Shown piece after piece: positions 42,751 through 49,951 of a stretch of DNA of 49,951 nucleotides; the stretch's first letter is position 1, and every line of letters begins with the position of its first letter. The stretch covers positions 1-49,951 of the forward strand of contig JAFSWB010000021.1 of assembly GCA_017444735.1 (NCBI GenBank), given 5' to 3'. The notes beneath the pieces are model-generated. The model worked only from the letters and a program-made list of their open reading frames with translations. It was not told the origin of the DNA and did not search any database. The position numbers and the translations under genes are program-made. The DNA is from Clostridia bacterium. GTDB lineage: Bacteria; Bacillota; Clostridia; Oscillospirales; CAG-272.

Positions 42751-43425
42751 ATGATCGAAATGGTGCTGTCGTCCCATAATGAAAAAAAGATCGGGGAGCT
42801 GCGCCGGATACTTTCCGCCGCGCTGCCCGAAGTCCGCCTTCTATCCCTTTCGGACATCGGCGTACGGGACGATATACCCGAGAACGGGGAGACGTTCGAG
42901 AAAAACGCGATAATAAAGGCGTCCGTCCCGGCTTCGCTCGGCTATATCGGTATCGCCGACGATTCGGGCCTCTCCGTCGATTTTCTCGGCGGGGCTCCCG
43001 GCGTCAGATCGGCTCGCTACGCCGGCGACGACGGCACGCCCGCCGACTGCAGGCGAAAGCTCCTCGACGTTATGCGGGACGTCCCCGACGGGAAGAGGGG
43101 AGCGGGTTTCGTGTCCGTTACCGCGCTCTGCCTTCCCGAAAATTCCGAAGTCGTTATCCCTCCCGAGTATTCGATCGGCGAAGACCTCGCCGCGCGTTCC
43201 GGAAGACGCCGCGAGCTGACGCTTACCGTCCGCGGGGAATGCCGCGGCTCGATCACACGGGAAGAACGCGGAACGGGCGGATTCGGATACGACGTCATTT
43301 TCCTCTCCGACGATCTCGGGATCACCTTCGGAGAAGCGGACGCCGCCTCGAAGGACCGCGTCAGTCACAGAGGCAGATCACTTTCGGCTTTTTCAGCCGT
43401 TCTGACGGAGATATTCAAATGCTGA
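42751..43425 (+). CDS. rdgB: XTP/dITP pyrophosphatase (RdgB/HAM1)
   Basis: A 224-residue house-cleaning enzyme that converts XTP, ITP and dITP to monophosphates. SSHNEKKIGELRRIL at the N-terminus, ENGETFEKNAIIKA, ADDSGLSVDFLGGAPGVRSARYAG, GTGGFGYDVIF and SHRGRSLSAF are the family motifs. It is longer than usual (about 200) owing to an insert near residues 120-150. ATG with GGGGGA upstream. Its stop overlaps the yhbY start. Confidence 0.95.
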   Translation: MIEMVLSSHNEKKIGELRRILSAALPEVRLLSLSDIGVRDDIPENGETFEKNAIIKASVPASLGYIGIADDSGLSVDFLGGAPGVRSARYAGDDGTPADCRRKLLDVMRDVPDGKRGAGFVSVTALCLPENSEVVIPPEYSIGEDLAARSGRRRELTLTVRGECRGSITREERGTGGFGYDVIFLSDDLGITFGEADAASKDRVSHRGRSLSAFSAVLTEIFKC

Positions 43426-43754
43426 ACAGTAAACAGAGAGCGTACCTCAGAGGGTGCGCCAACAAAATGGACCCGATCTTTCAGGTCGGCAAGGGCGGCG
43501 TCGGCGACGCGATGGTGAAGTCGCTTTCCGACGCGCTCGACGCGCGCGAGCTCATAAAGATCAGCGTTCTCGAGAACGCGTCGGTCACCGCGCGCGGAGT
43601 CGCCGACGAGATCGCCTCGAAGACGGGAGCGGACGTCGCCGGCGTGATCGGCAGACGGATAATTCTGTACCGCGAATCCCCGAAGGAAGAAAACAGGAGT
43701 TATTCACTCGAAATCAGAGGTCTCAATGGAAAGAAAAGAACTGTCGGAAAGTAA
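43419..43754 (+). CDS. yhbY: Ribosome assembly RNA-binding protein YhbY
   Basis: A 111-residue CRM-domain protein. LNSKQRAYLRGCANKMDPIFQ, VGKGGVGDAMVKSLSDALDA and IIGRRIILYRES-type strands (VIGRRIILYRES here) match YhbY, which binds pre-50S particles. A tail of about 18 residues after the usual end is encoded by sequence that overlaps the yqeK start by 29 bases. ATG after GGAG. nadD, usually next to it, is missing. Confidence 0.92.
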   Translation: MLNSKQRAYLRGCANKMDPIFQVGKGGVGDAMVKSLSDALDARELIKISVLENASVTARGVADEIASKTGADVAGVIGRRIILYRESPKEENRSYSLEIRGLNGKKRTVGK

Positions 43755-44370
43755 GCTCGCGGAGCTTCGCGAGGCGGTGAGGCCGTACCTCAAACCGAAG
43801 CGTTATCTTCACACGCTCGCCGTTGAGGAGGAGGCGGCGCGCCTCGGGGCGCTCTTTCTGCCGGAGAGAGTGAACGCTCTTCGCGCGTCGGCGCTGCTTC
43901 ACGACATCACCAAGAAGGATGACCTTGAAAAACAGTTGCAATATTGCGCCGAATTTGGTATAATCTATGATATCTTCGACCGGAACTCGCCCAAGATCTT
44001 CCATGCGAAAACGGCGGCGGAGCTCGCGCGGCGGGATTTTTCCGATTACGTCGACGACGAGATAATTTCCGGGATAAGATGGCACACGACGGGACGGGCT
44101 GAAATGACCCTGTTTGAGACGATAGTCTATCTCGCCGACTATATTGAGAAGACGAGGGATTTCGAAGACTGCGTCGAGTTGAGACGGTTTTTTTACGACG
44201 GGATCTCCGATCCGGCGGCGGACCGCCGCGAATGCCTCGTCAGGACGATGGTGCTGTCGTTCGATATGACGATCAGACAGCTTCTCTCCGACGGCGCGCC
44301 GATCGACGGCGACACGATCGGGGCGAGAAACCGCTTTCTCAGAGAAGCGGCGGAATTTGAGAAAAAATAA
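43726..44370 (+). CDS. yqeK: HD-domain hydrolase YqeK (diadenosine tetraphosphatase)
   Basis: A 214-residue HD phosphohydrolase. RYLHTLAVEEEAARLG and LLHDITKK give the HD site, with IRWHTTGRAEM and IVYLADYIEKTRDF further on. YqeK relatives hydrolyse Ap4A symmetrically. The C-terminal 45 residues are less conserved. Its start is within yhbY, with AGAGG upstream. A TATAAT lies inside it, perhaps for the genes behind. Confidence 0.9.
   Translation: MERKELSESKLAELREAVRPYLKPKRYLHTLAVEEEAARLGALFLPERVNALRASALLHDITKKDDLEKQLQYCAEFGIIYDIFDRNSPKIFHAKTAAELARRDFSDYVDDEIISGIRWHTTGRAEMTLFETIVYLADYIEKTRDFEDCVELRRFFYDGISDPAADRRECLVRTMVLSFDMTIRQLLSDGAPIDGDTIGARNRFLREAAEFEKK
43936..43964 (+). promoter_or_regulatory. 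Possible internal promoter in yqeK
   Basis: TTGCAA (43936-43941), 17 bases, TATAAT (43959-43964) within yqeK, about 455 bases before the LCP gene. It could add transcription of LCP-rsfS-leuS, or be chance within coding sequence. Confidence 0.4.
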
Positions 44371-44418
44371 CAGCGAAGGGCAGACCGCGCCGTCAGGCGG
44401 CGGTCGGTATCGGGTATC

Positions 44419-45555
44419 ATGAACGAGGAATTTGGCAGAAAAAGAAGGAACAAGAGAGGTTTGACGACGAAGGCGAAAGTCATTATCGCCGTCGTTCTCG
44501 TCATATACGCCGTCATAATGTTCGGCATCGGTTTTATCGTGTTCTATAAGCCTAGCGTCAGTCACGAGGTGCCGTTCAACGTCCCTCAGACGGACGCGCA
44601 GGGAAGAACGGTCGAGCACGAATTCAGACCGAAGGCCGACACGTACAATTTCCTCCTTCTCGGCAGGGACAAGATGGCGACTCTCACCGACGTCATGATG
44701 ATAATTAACGTCGATACGGCGGAGAATTCCGTCTCCGTTATGCAGATCCCGAGAGACACGTTCATAGCGGGCAATTACCCGACGAACAAAATGAACGCGG
44801 TCTATTCGACCCTGTATTACAATATGTTCAGACAGACCGGAGACGAAAAGGACGCCGCGAGCTTCGCGCTCAACGAGTTCACGAAGCTGATCGAACAGTC
44901 GCTCTGCATCAATATCCACTATTCGGCGATCATAAATCTCGAGGGGTTCAAGAACATCGTCGATATCCTCGGCGGAGTCGACGTCAACGTTCAGTTCCCG
45001 CTCAACTACGTCGACCCGGAGCAGGGGCTGTATATCGACATCCCCGCCGGATATCAGCACCTTAACGGCGCCCAGGCGGAGGGATTCGTCAGATTCAGGC
45101 ATGATTTCGCCACACAGGATATGGGAAGACAGGACAACCAGAAAAAATTCCTGTTCGCTCTGTTCTCAAAGATCAAGAGCACCGTCAAGATCACGGAGAT
45201 CCCCCGTTTGACGCAGCTTGCAAACGAGATCTACGACAATCTTCTGACCGATCTTCCGGCGACCGACGTCGTCTTCTTCGCAAAATGCCTGCTCGGAGTC
45301 GATTCCGACAATATCAGGATGTTCACGATCCCGGGGAGCCTGCCGGGCGGCGATTTCTACATCATCAACAAGGCCGGCGCGATCCACGCCGTCAACCAGT
45401 ACTTCAACGCTTATTCACAGGAAATAACGGATTATATGTTCGACCCGAATCAGGTCTTCAACGATTATTCCGGCGCGTACGACGCGCCCGCCGAATACGC
45501 TGAATTCGGGAAAGTTTACGAAAACGGCGAAGAGATTTACATTATGCCGGGCTGA
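44419..45555 (+). CDS. LytR-CpsA-Psr (LCP) family cell-wall polymer transferase
   Basis: A 378-residue membrane-anchored protein. A basic cytoplasmic tail (about 1-20) and one helix (about 22-46, VIIAVVLVIYAVIMFGIGFI) precede the LCP domain (about 75-250). There FLLLGRDK, TDVMMIINVD, SVMQIPRDTFI, NKMNAVYS, GGVDVNVQFPL, LNGAQAEGFVRFRHD and DMGRQDNQKKF match the catalytic core. LCP proteins attach teichoic-acid-like or capsule polymers to peptidoglycan. That suits a bacterium with SLH proteins needing wall polymers. The ribosome site is weak. It lies in the usual yqeK-LCP-rsfS-leuS order. Confidence 0.92.
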   Translation: MNEEFGRKRRNKRGLTTKAKVIIAVVLVIYAVIMFGIGFIVFYKPSVSHEVPFNVPQTDAQGRTVEHEFRPKADTYNFLLLGRDKMATLTDVMMIINVDTAENSVSVMQIPRDTFIAGNYPTNKMNAVYSTLYYNMFRQTGDEKDAASFALNEFTKLIEQSLCINIHYSAIINLEGFKNIVDILGGVDVNVQFPLNYVDPEQGLYIDIPAGYQHLNGAQAEGFVRFRHDFATQDMGRQDNQKKFLFALFSKIKSTVKITEIPRLTQLANEIYDNLLTDLPATDVVFFAKCLLGVDSDNIRMFTIPGSLPGGDFYIINKAGAIHAVNQYFNAYSQEITDYMFDPNQVFNDYSGAYDAPAEYAEFGKVYENGEEIYIMPG

Positions 45556-45569
45556 AAAAGGAGATAATA

Positions 45570-45950
45570 ATGAACAAAGAAGCGGCAGAAAAAACGATGA
45601 GCCCCCGGGAGATCGCGGAGCTCGCCGTGTCCGTTCTCGACGGCAAAAAGGCGAAGGATATCGAGCTTATCCACGTTGAAAAGAGAACGATAATAGCCGA
45701 CTATTTCATCATCTGCACCGGTACGTCGCGCACACAGATCCGCTCGCTCGCCGACGAGGTCGAGGAAAAGCTCGCCGAGGCGGGCTGTCCCGCTCTGAGG
45801 ACCGAGGGAATGGACACCGGCACGTGGGTCCTGAAGGATTTCGGATCGGTCATCGTCCACATTTTCAACGCCGAGAGCAGGAATTTCTATAAACTCGAAA
45901 AGCTCTACGATATGACGGAGGGCGCGGAGCCCGCCGCACAGGAAGACTGA
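45570..45950 (+). CDS. rsfS: Ribosomal silencing factor RsfS
   Basis: A 126-residue RsfS/Iojap protein that binds L14 and blocks subunit joining in starved or stationary cells. KAKDIELIHVEKRTIIADYF, ICTGTSRTQIRSLADEVEEK and DTGTWVLKDFGSVIVHIF are characteristic. ATG after AAAAAGGAGA. It ends 13 bases before leuS. Confidence 0.95.
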   Translation: MNKEAAEKTMSPREIAELAVSVLDGKKAKDIELIHVEKRTIIADYFIICTGTSRTQIRSLADEVEEKLAEAGCPALRTEGMDTGTWVLKDFGSVIVHIFNAESRNFYKLEKLYDMTEGAEPAAQED

Positions 45951-45963
45951 CACGGAGTAAATT

Positions 45964-48366
45964 ATGGAACACGATTTCAAAAAAATAGAGCCGAAATGGC
46001 AGGCAAAATGGGAAGAGGCGGGAGCTTTCCGCGCGGGAGACGACAGGTCGAAGAAGAAGTTCTACGCGCTCGTTGAGTTCCCGTACCCGAGCGGCGCCGG
46101 AATGCACATCGGTCACGTCAAGGCGTACGCCGGACTCGAAGTGATATCGCGCAAAAGAAGGATGCAGGGCTACAACGTCCTCTTCCCGCTCGGATTCGAC
46201 GCGTTCGGACTTCCGACGGAGAATTACGCTATCAAGACTCACGTTCACCCGAGAGTCGCGACGGACAGAAATATCGAAAAGTTCACGATGCAGATGAAGA
46301 AGCTCGGCTTTTCGTTCGACTGGTCGCGTACGATCGATACGACGGAAGAGGGTTACTATAAGTGGACGCAGTGGATCTTCCTCAAGATGTTCGAGCACGG
46401 TCTCGTCTTCCGCGACAAGACGCTCGTCAACTACTGCCCAAAGTGCAAGGTCGTCCTCTCGAACGAGGATTCGCAGGGCGGACGCTGCGAAGTCTGCAAG
46501 AGCGAGGTCGTCCAGAGATCGAAGGACGTCTGGTATCTCCGGATCACCGAATACGCCGATAAACTGCTCGCCGGGCTCGACAGCGTCGATTATCCCGCGA
46601 ATATCAAGGCGCAGCAGATCAACTGGATCGGAAGATCGACGGGCGCCTTCGTCGACTTCACGCTCACCGGCACGGACGAGAAGCTGACGATATACACGAC
46701 CCGTCCCGACACGCTCTTCGGCGTCACGTTCATGGTCATGGCGCCCGAGCATCCGATCCTCGACAAATACCGCGACAGGATCGCAAACTTTGACGCGGTC
46801 GACGAATACCGCGCGTTCTGCGCGAAAAAGACGGAGTTCGAGCGCACGCAGATCAACAAGGACAAGACGGGAGTCCGTCTCGACGGATTGACGGCGCGCA
46901 ACCCCGTCACCGGAAAAGACATTCCGATCTTCATCTCCGACTACGTTATGATGGGATACGGGACCGGCGCGATAATGGCGGTCCCCGCTCACGACGAGAG
47001 GGACTACGCGTTCGCGAAGAAGTTCGGCGTCGACATAATCGAGGTCGTAAAGGGCGGAGATATCTCGGCCGCAGCGTATACCGGCGACGGCGAGATGGTC
47101 AATTCCGGCTTCCTCAACGGTCTTGACAACAAAGCCGACTCTATCTCCCGTATGATCTCTTATCTCGAGGAAAACGGGATCGGTAAAGCCGGAGTCCAGT
47201 ACAAAATGAAGGACTGGGCGTTCAACAGACAAAGATACTGGGGCGAGCCGATACCGATCGTTCACTGTCCCTCCTGCGGGATGGTGCCCGTTCCGTACGA
47301 CGAGCTTCCGCTCCGTCTGCCCGAGCTCACGAAGTTCGAGCCCGGCGAAGACGGCGAGAGCCCGCTCGCTTCTATCGAATCGTTCGTCAGGTGCAAATGC
47401 CCGAAATGCGGCGGCGACGCGAGACGCGAGACCGACACGATGCCGCAGTGGGCGGGGTCGTCGTGGTACTTCCTCCGTTATATCGATCCCCGCAACGACG
47501 AGCGTTTCGCGGATCCCGAGCTTGTCAGATACTGGATGCCGGTCGACTGGTACAACGGCGGTATGGAGCACGTCACCCGTCACCTTATCTACTCGCGCTT
47601 CTGGTACAGATTCCTCTACGACATCGGCGAGGTTCCTTTCCCGGAGCCGTATCTCAAGAGATCCGCTCAGGGACTGATCCTCGGACCGGACGGCGAGAAG
47701 ATGAGCAAATCGCGCGGAAACGTGATCGACCCGCTCGACATCGTCGCTTCATACGGCGCCGACGTTCTCAGGACCTATATCCTTTTCCTCGGCGACTACG
47801 GCGCGTCCGCTCCGTGGGCGGATAACGGCGTCAAGGGATGCCGCAGATTCCTCGAGAGGGTCGCCGCGCTTACCGATATCGCAAAAGGAAGCGGATCGAC
47901 GCCCGAGCTCTCGAAGGATCTCCACAAGACGGTGAAAAAAGTCACCGACGACATCGAGGAGATGAAGTTCAACACGGCGATCGCGGCCCTTATGACGCTT
48001 CTCAACCGCATCTCGGAGGTCGGCAAGATGACGGCGGACGAACTCAGGATCTTCGTCAAGCTGCTCTGTCCGTTCGCTCCGCATCTTGCGGAGGAAATGT
48101 GGGAACGCCTCGGCTGCGACGGCTTCGTCTCGCTCTCCGATTGGCCGGAATTTGACGAAAAAATGACCGTCGACGACGAGATCGAGATCGCGGTGCAGAT
48201 CAACGGCAAGCTCAAGGGCACGATCCTCATCCCCGCGGACGCCGACCGCGACGCCGTTCTCGCGATCGCGAATTCCGATCCGAAGATCGCCGCTCTGCTC
48301 GACGGCAAGACCGTCGTCAAGGAGATCGTCGTTCCCGGAAAGATCGTCAACATCGTCGTCCGATAA
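45964..48366 (+). CDS. leuS: Leucyl-tRNA synthetase
   Basis: An 800-residue class I synthetase. HIGH is at residues 48-51 (SGAGMHIGHVKAY) and KMSKS at 579-583. The zinc-like CPKCKVVLSNEDSQGGRCEV region follows the first half of the catalytic domain. The editing CP1 domain carries TTRPDTLFGVTFMVMAPEH and YGTGAIMAVPAHDERD, so editing looks intact. A second Cys cluster (CPSCGMVP, CKCPKCGGD) is present. The anticodon-binding part is of the shorter bacterial form. No T-box leader was seen, as it sits inside an operon. ATG after CGGAG. Confidence 0.97.
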   Translation: MEHDFKKIEPKWQAKWEEAGAFRAGDDRSKKKFYALVEFPYPSGAGMHIGHVKAYAGLEVISRKRRMQGYNVLFPLGFDAFGLPTENYAIKTHVHPRVATDRNIEKFTMQMKKLGFSFDWSRTIDTTEEGYYKWTQWIFLKMFEHGLVFRDKTLVNYCPKCKVVLSNEDSQGGRCEVCKSEVVQRSKDVWYLRITEYADKLLAGLDSVDYPANIKAQQINWIGRSTGAFVDFTLTGTDEKLTIYTTRPDTLFGVTFMVMAPEHPILDKYRDRIANFDAVDEYRAFCAKKTEFERTQINKDKTGVRLDGLTARNPVTGKDIPIFISDYVMMGYGTGAIMAVPAHDERDYAFAKKFGVDIIEVVKGGDISAAAYTGDGEMVNSGFLNGLDNKADSISRMISYLEENGIGKAGVQYKMKDWAFNRQRYWGEPIPIVHCPSCGMVPVPYDELPLRLPELTKFEPGEDGESPLASIESFVRCKCPKCGGDARRETDTMPQWAGSSWYFLRYIDPRNDERFADPELVRYWMPVDWYNGGMEHVTRHLIYSRFWYRFLYDIGEVPFPEPYLKRSAQGLILGPDGEKMSKSRGNVIDPLDIVASYGADVLRTYILFLGDYGASAPWADNGVKGCRRFLERVAALTDIAKGSGSTPELSKDLHKTVKKVTDDIEEMKFNTAIAALMTLLNRISEVGKMTADELRIFVKLLCPFAPHLAEEMWERLGCDGFVSLSDWPEFDEKMTVDDEIEIAVQINGKLKGTILIPADADRDAVLAIANSDPKIAALLDGKTVVKEIVVPGKIVNIVVR

Positions 48367-48381
48367 TTTCGGAATATTCTA

Positions 48382-48411
48382 TTGACAAACGGGTCCGCGC
48401 CGTGGTATAAT
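48382..48411 (+). promoter_or_regulatory. Promoter of rpsU
   Basis: TTGACA (48382-48387), 18 bases, TATAAT (48406-48411), about 60 bases before rpsU; both boxes are perfect. Confidence 0.88.
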
Positions 48412-48472
48412 ACCGTTCGGCGCGAAAACCGAATTGATTTTTCTTGATTGCGAAGGGAGGGAAAAAGAGAAA

Positions 48473-48649
48473 ATGGCAGAGATCAGGGTCAAAGAAAATG
48501 AATCGCTTGACAGTGCGCTTCGCAGATTCAAGAGACAGTGCCAGAGATCAGGCATCCAGGCAGAGCTTCGCAAGAGAGAATGCTACGAAAAGCCCAGCGT
48601 CAGAAGAAAGAAAAAGTCCGAAGCCGCCAGAAAGCGCAAATACAAATAA
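48473..48649 (+). CDS. rpsU: 30S ribosomal protein S21
   Basis: A 58-residue, very basic S21. [20 protein letters not shown] and [18 protein letters not shown] match the family, and the length is standard. ATG at 48473 with AGGGAGGG upstream; an in-frame extension to 48434 lies across that site and is rejected. It forms a single-gene unit with its own promoter and terminator. Confidence 0.97.
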   Translation: MAEIRVKENESLDSALRRFKRQCQRSGIQAELRKRECYEKPSVRRKKKSEAARKRKYK

Positions 48650-48659
48650 TCAAACATCG

Positions 48660-48696
48660 CTCCGTTTCCGGGGAAACCGGGAACGGAGTTGTTTTT
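48660..48696 (+). terminator. Terminator of rpsU
   Basis: CTCCGTTTCCGG (48660-48671) pairs with CCGGGAACGGAG (48677-48688), one G-U pair, loop GGAAA, followed by TTGTTTTTT. Confidence 0.9.
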
Positions 48697-48712
48697 TCCA
48701 TATTTTTTGGGG

Positions 48713-48740
48713 TTACGTTTCCGACGCCTCCGGATTATAA
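48713..48740 (+). promoter_or_regulatory. Possible promoter of the MecA-like gene
   Basis: TATAAT (48735-48740) is perfect; TTACGT (48713-48718) 16 bases upstream is a modest -35. It lies 23 bases before the ATG. Confidence 0.5.
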
Positions 48741-48763
48741 TAAAAAAGACGGGGGTGTGAGGG

Positions 48764-49366
48764 ATGGAATACATAACGATAAGCGACAGCAGGATAAAGC
48801 TCGTCCTCGGGCCGGGCGACGTCGAGGCGTACGATCTCGATCCCGTGTCCCGGGAGGGCGAGGACGGAAAATCGTTCCTTTCCGGGTTCAGAAAGATAAT
48901 GCGCGACGTCAAGAGGAACACCGGGTTCGACGCGGAAGGGAAAAGGGTGCTCGTCCGCTATTTCTACGGGAAGGACGGAGGATGCGAGCTTTACATAACA
49001 AAACTCCCCGACAGCAAAAAAGGCGGGAACGATCCCGCGGGCGGAGCCCGCAATCTGTACGGGACTTATCTTTACAAAAAAAGCGGCGAAGCGGAAAGAA
49101 GCGGCGGTAAAAAATCGATATACCGGTTTTCCGATTTATCCGATTTTCTCGGATGCTGCGGACAACTGCGCCGGACGGGACGCCACGGCCCGTCCGAGGC
49201 GTACTTCGACCGCGGCGGCAGAGAATACTATCTCGTTCTCGACGGAGACGATCCGACCGTCCCCGAATACAACGGCGCGCCCGTCCCGGAGCGGCGTTAT
49301 TATTTCATCAGGGAGCATTTCAAAAAGTTTTCAAAGGACCCGTTGTCCGATCTTTTCGGACTGTGA
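48764..49366 (+). CDS. MecA-like adaptor protein (tentative)
   Basis: A 200-residue soluble protein. Its outline resembles the MecA/YpbH adaptors that deliver substrates to ClpC. The N-terminal ITISDSRIKLVLGPGDVEAY, then a GKRVLVRYFYG strand and GGCELYITKL, correspond to the MecA N-domain. A variable Gly/Lys-rich linker follows, then a C-domain with YRFSDLSDFLGCCGQL, SEAYFDRGGREYYLVLDGDD and REHFKKFSKDPLSDLFG. This was judged by pattern, not alignment. It has its own promoter and a GTGAGGG ribosome site. MecA controls competence in Bacillus; here dprA is broken, so other targets are likely. If the match fails it is a hypothetical protein. Confidence 0.58.
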   Translation: MEYITISDSRIKLVLGPGDVEAYDLDPVSREGEDGKSFLSGFRKIMRDVKRNTGFDAEGKRVLVRYFYGKDGGCELYITKLPDSKKGGNDPAGGARNLYGTYLYKKSGEAERSGGKKSIYRFSDLSDFLGCCGQLRRTGRHGPSEAYFDRGGREYYLVLDGDDPTVPEYNGAPVPERRYYFIREHFKKFSKDPLSDLFGL

Positions 49367-49405
49367 CTTTTTTCGGAAAATCGCATAAGGGAGAGTCGGA
49401 ATCGC

Positions 49406-49434
49406 TTGATTTTCAGGTGATTCTGTGCTATTAT
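49406..49434 (+). promoter_or_regulatory. Promoter of the right-edge SLH gene
   Basis: TTGATT (49406-49411), 17 bases, TATTAT (49429-49434), 45 bases before the ATG at 49479. Confidence 0.65.
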
Positions 49435-49478
49435 TGAGGCAGAAGCGGGGCTTACGCGTCCCGAAAGAGGAGGAACAA

Positions 49479-49951
49479 ATGAAAAAAAGATTGCTTTCAC
49501 TGTGTCTGGCGCTCCTGATGGCGCTCGGCATGATCGTTTCGGCGATCCCCGCGTCTGCGGAGAAGGCGAATTTCAAAGACGTTACGAAGGGCGACTGGTT
49601 CTACGAGTACGTCAATTTCGTCTTTGAGCGCGGCATCATGAAGGGCACGTCGAACACCACGTTCGGGCCGGACGAATCGATGACGCGCGGACAGATCGTC
49701 ACGATCCTCTCGAGGATGTCGGGCGACAACGTCGCGGGAATGGCGTCTTCGATGAACTTCAAGGACGTAAACAAGAGCGAATACTACGCCGACCCGATCG
49801 GCTGGGCGGTTAAGAACGGCATCGCAAAGGGTATGAGCGCTGCGACGTTCGAGCCCGAGACTCCCGTTCTCCGTCAGGAATTCGCCGCTTTCTTCGTCAG
49901 ATACATGAACTACAAGGGTATCACGATAGAGGGCGAGGGGAAGGTCGAGCC
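49479..49951 (+). CDS. SLH-domain surface protein, N-terminal part (cut by window edge)
   Basis: The first 157 residues only. The signal peptide (MKKRLLSLCLALLMALGMIV, cleavage near ASAEK) is followed by two SLH modules. The first is at about residues 30-80 (FKDVTKGDWFYEYVNFVFER, then MKGTSNTTFGPDESMTRGQ), the second from about 92 (FKDVNKSEYYADPIGWAVKN, then GMSAATFEPETPVLRQEF). A third may begin beyond the edge. Such proteins attach to pyruvylated wall polymers. ATG after AGAGGAGGA. Codon use shows more AAG and GGC than the first SLH gene, perhaps reflecting higher expression. Confidence 0.92.
   Translation, partial: MKKRLLSLCLALLMALGMIVSAIPASAEKANFKDVTKGDWFYEYVNFVFERGIMKGTSNTTFGPDESMTRGQIVTILSRMSGDNVAGMASSMNFKDVNKSEYYADPIGWAVKNGIAKGMSAATFEPETPVLRQEFAAFFVRYMNYKGITIEGEGKVE

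Noticed and set aside
45951-45963. T-box leader of leuS
   Set aside because: The gap to rsfS is 13 bases and the gene is inside an operon.

Overview
The window looks like the chromosome of a spore-forming Bacillota (class Clostridia), probably an anaerobic gut-type lineage with a fairly GC-rich genome (judged by eye, not computed). The evidence is a complete pro-sigma-K gene, the sporulation genes yabP and yabQ, ferredoxin-linked 2-oxoacid oxidoreductase, a Re-citrate-synthase-like enzyme, CdaA/CdaR, HemZ, and S-layer-homology (SLH) surface proteins at both edges. The genus cannot be told. No tRNA, rRNA, CRISPR array, insertion sequence or prophage was seen. Almost all of it is densely packed housekeeping sequence, and the long opposite-strand open frames are shadows of real genes.

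Layout. 1-393 (-) is the start of an SLH protein. 531-5464 (+) is an operon: cation efflux transporter, HisK-type phosphatase, CapA-like protein, Re-citrate-synthase-like enzyme. It converges on a shared terminator with 5513-8919 (-), a korDABC-type 2-oxoacid:ferredoxin oxidoreductase headed by a P-loop ATPase. 9150-15614 (+) runs cdaA, cdaR, a FAD-dependent oxidoreductase, an RseC-like protein and recJ. It continues with relA, dtd and hemZ to 19858. 19932-25029 is a yabM-yabN-hup-yabO-yabP-yabQ-divIC type cluster (lipid flippase, mazG, HU, rqcP, yabP, yabQ, divIC), followed by an unpaired fumarase alpha subunit. 25941-27138 (-) holds a TIGR04086 membrane protein, yajC and a DUF378 protein. 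sigK follows at 27292-27978.

28133-29468 is infC-rpmI-rplT, with a consensus promoter, an attenuator-type leader and an AUC start for infC. Next come an rRNA methyltransferase of the TrmH family and a dprA frame broken by one in-frame TGA. Then topA, trmFO, plsX, rnc, an Elp3-like radical SAM protein, smc, ftsY, rdgB, yhbY, yqeK, an LCP-family protein, rsfS and leuS form one long co-directional run to 48366. rpsU, a MecA-like protein and a second SLH protein close the window.

How the genes work together. The citrate-synthase-like enzyme and the oxidoreductase could form the two ends of an oxidative citrate-to-2-oxoglutarate branch. The middle blocks serve c-di-AMP and (p)ppGpp signalling, repair, haem synthesis, spore coat/cortex development and division. 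The right half serves translation, RNA processing, chromosome segregation and protein targeting. The points most worth checking are: a sigma-E-like promoter lying inside a hairpin that can hide the yabP ribosome binding site; the lipid flippase with a roughly 240-residue C-terminal extension; the broken dprA; a possible ACG start in the RseC-like gene; and the fumarase alpha gene without its beta partner.
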